A DNA stretch of 64,000 nt from Anolis sagrei (taxonomy: Eukaryota; Chordata; Lepidosauria; Squamata; Anolidae). The stretch spans positions 155,061,278 to 155,125,277 of the forward strand of contig NC_090024.1 in the NCBI RefSeq assembly GCF_037176765.1, written 5' to 3'. A program made the position numbers and the translations under genes. This document shows, one piece after another, positions 63,828 to 64,000 of this stretch (positions are counted from its first letter, which is position 1; every line of letters begins with the position of its first letter). The notes beneath the pieces were generated by a model that was not told where the DNA came from, searched no databases, and worked only from the letters and a program-made list of their open reading frames with translations.

Positions 63828-64000
63828 TTAGGCCTGTTCCTGGGGTTATTTGAGGCACTGATTCAGTAAAATGCATTGGATAGACCATATCAGGTCTAGT
63901 TCCATAGATATAGTTATCATGGCTTTGTATGGGTGAGCAGATGGCATCTATTATATGTCATTTATTCTGTATCTCAAAAAACAGAGCTGATAGGGGGAAC
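63828..64000 (+). repeat. Fragment of the 57-kb hAT-like family, cut by the window end
   Basis: GGCCTGTTCCTGGGG, ATAGATATAGTTATCATGG and TCTCAAAAAACAGAGCTGAT match the repeat at 53.63 kb. It lies in the intron after exon 6 of the second vitellogenin. Confidence 0.5.

Overview
The window looks like genomic DNA of a squamate reptile, probably a lizard of the Anolis kind. The signs are egg-yolk (vitellogenin) genes, Bov-B LINE and Bov-B-tailed SINE copies, CR1/L2-type 3' ends with a CTGAGTCCC motif, Helitrons, an L1 copy and many hAT-like non-autonomous elements. No tool was run; exon calls rest on reading frames, splice sites, phase agreement and remembered vitellogenin protein sequence.

Layout. 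1-8.3 kb is repeat-rich DNA beyond the 3' end of the first gene, including an L1 copy split by a Helitron and a Bov-B copy. 8,504-46,594 (minus strand) holds one complete vitellogenin gene: I resolve 43 coding exons whose phases all agree and whose lengths sum to 5,847 nt (1,948 aa plus stop). 46.6-55.3 kb is the intergenic region between two head-to-head vitellogenin genes, with a TATA box at each end and a near-consensus oestrogen response element at 54,343-54,357. 55,304-64,000 (plus strand) holds the first six exons of a second vitellogenin gene that runs off the window.

Two features set the minus-strand gene apart. First, three ovomucoid-like Kazal protease-inhibitor domains, each encoded by two exons, lie on the same strand between the last lipovitellin heavy-chain exon and the polyserine (phosvitin) exon. 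They have no start, stop or signal peptide of their own, every pair is phase 0-0, and the exons on both sides are phase 0, so a continuous Kazal-vitellogenin reading frame is predicted. Second, the 21-nt microexon 2 of vertebrate vitellogenins appears four times in tandem, each with a GTAAGT donor and an intact phase.

Biology. Vitellogenin is made in liver under oestrogen control, secreted, taken up by oocytes and cut into lipovitellins, phosvitin and C-terminal pieces. Adding inhibitor domains next to phosvitin would place protease inhibitors in yolk. This role is inferred from the gene model.
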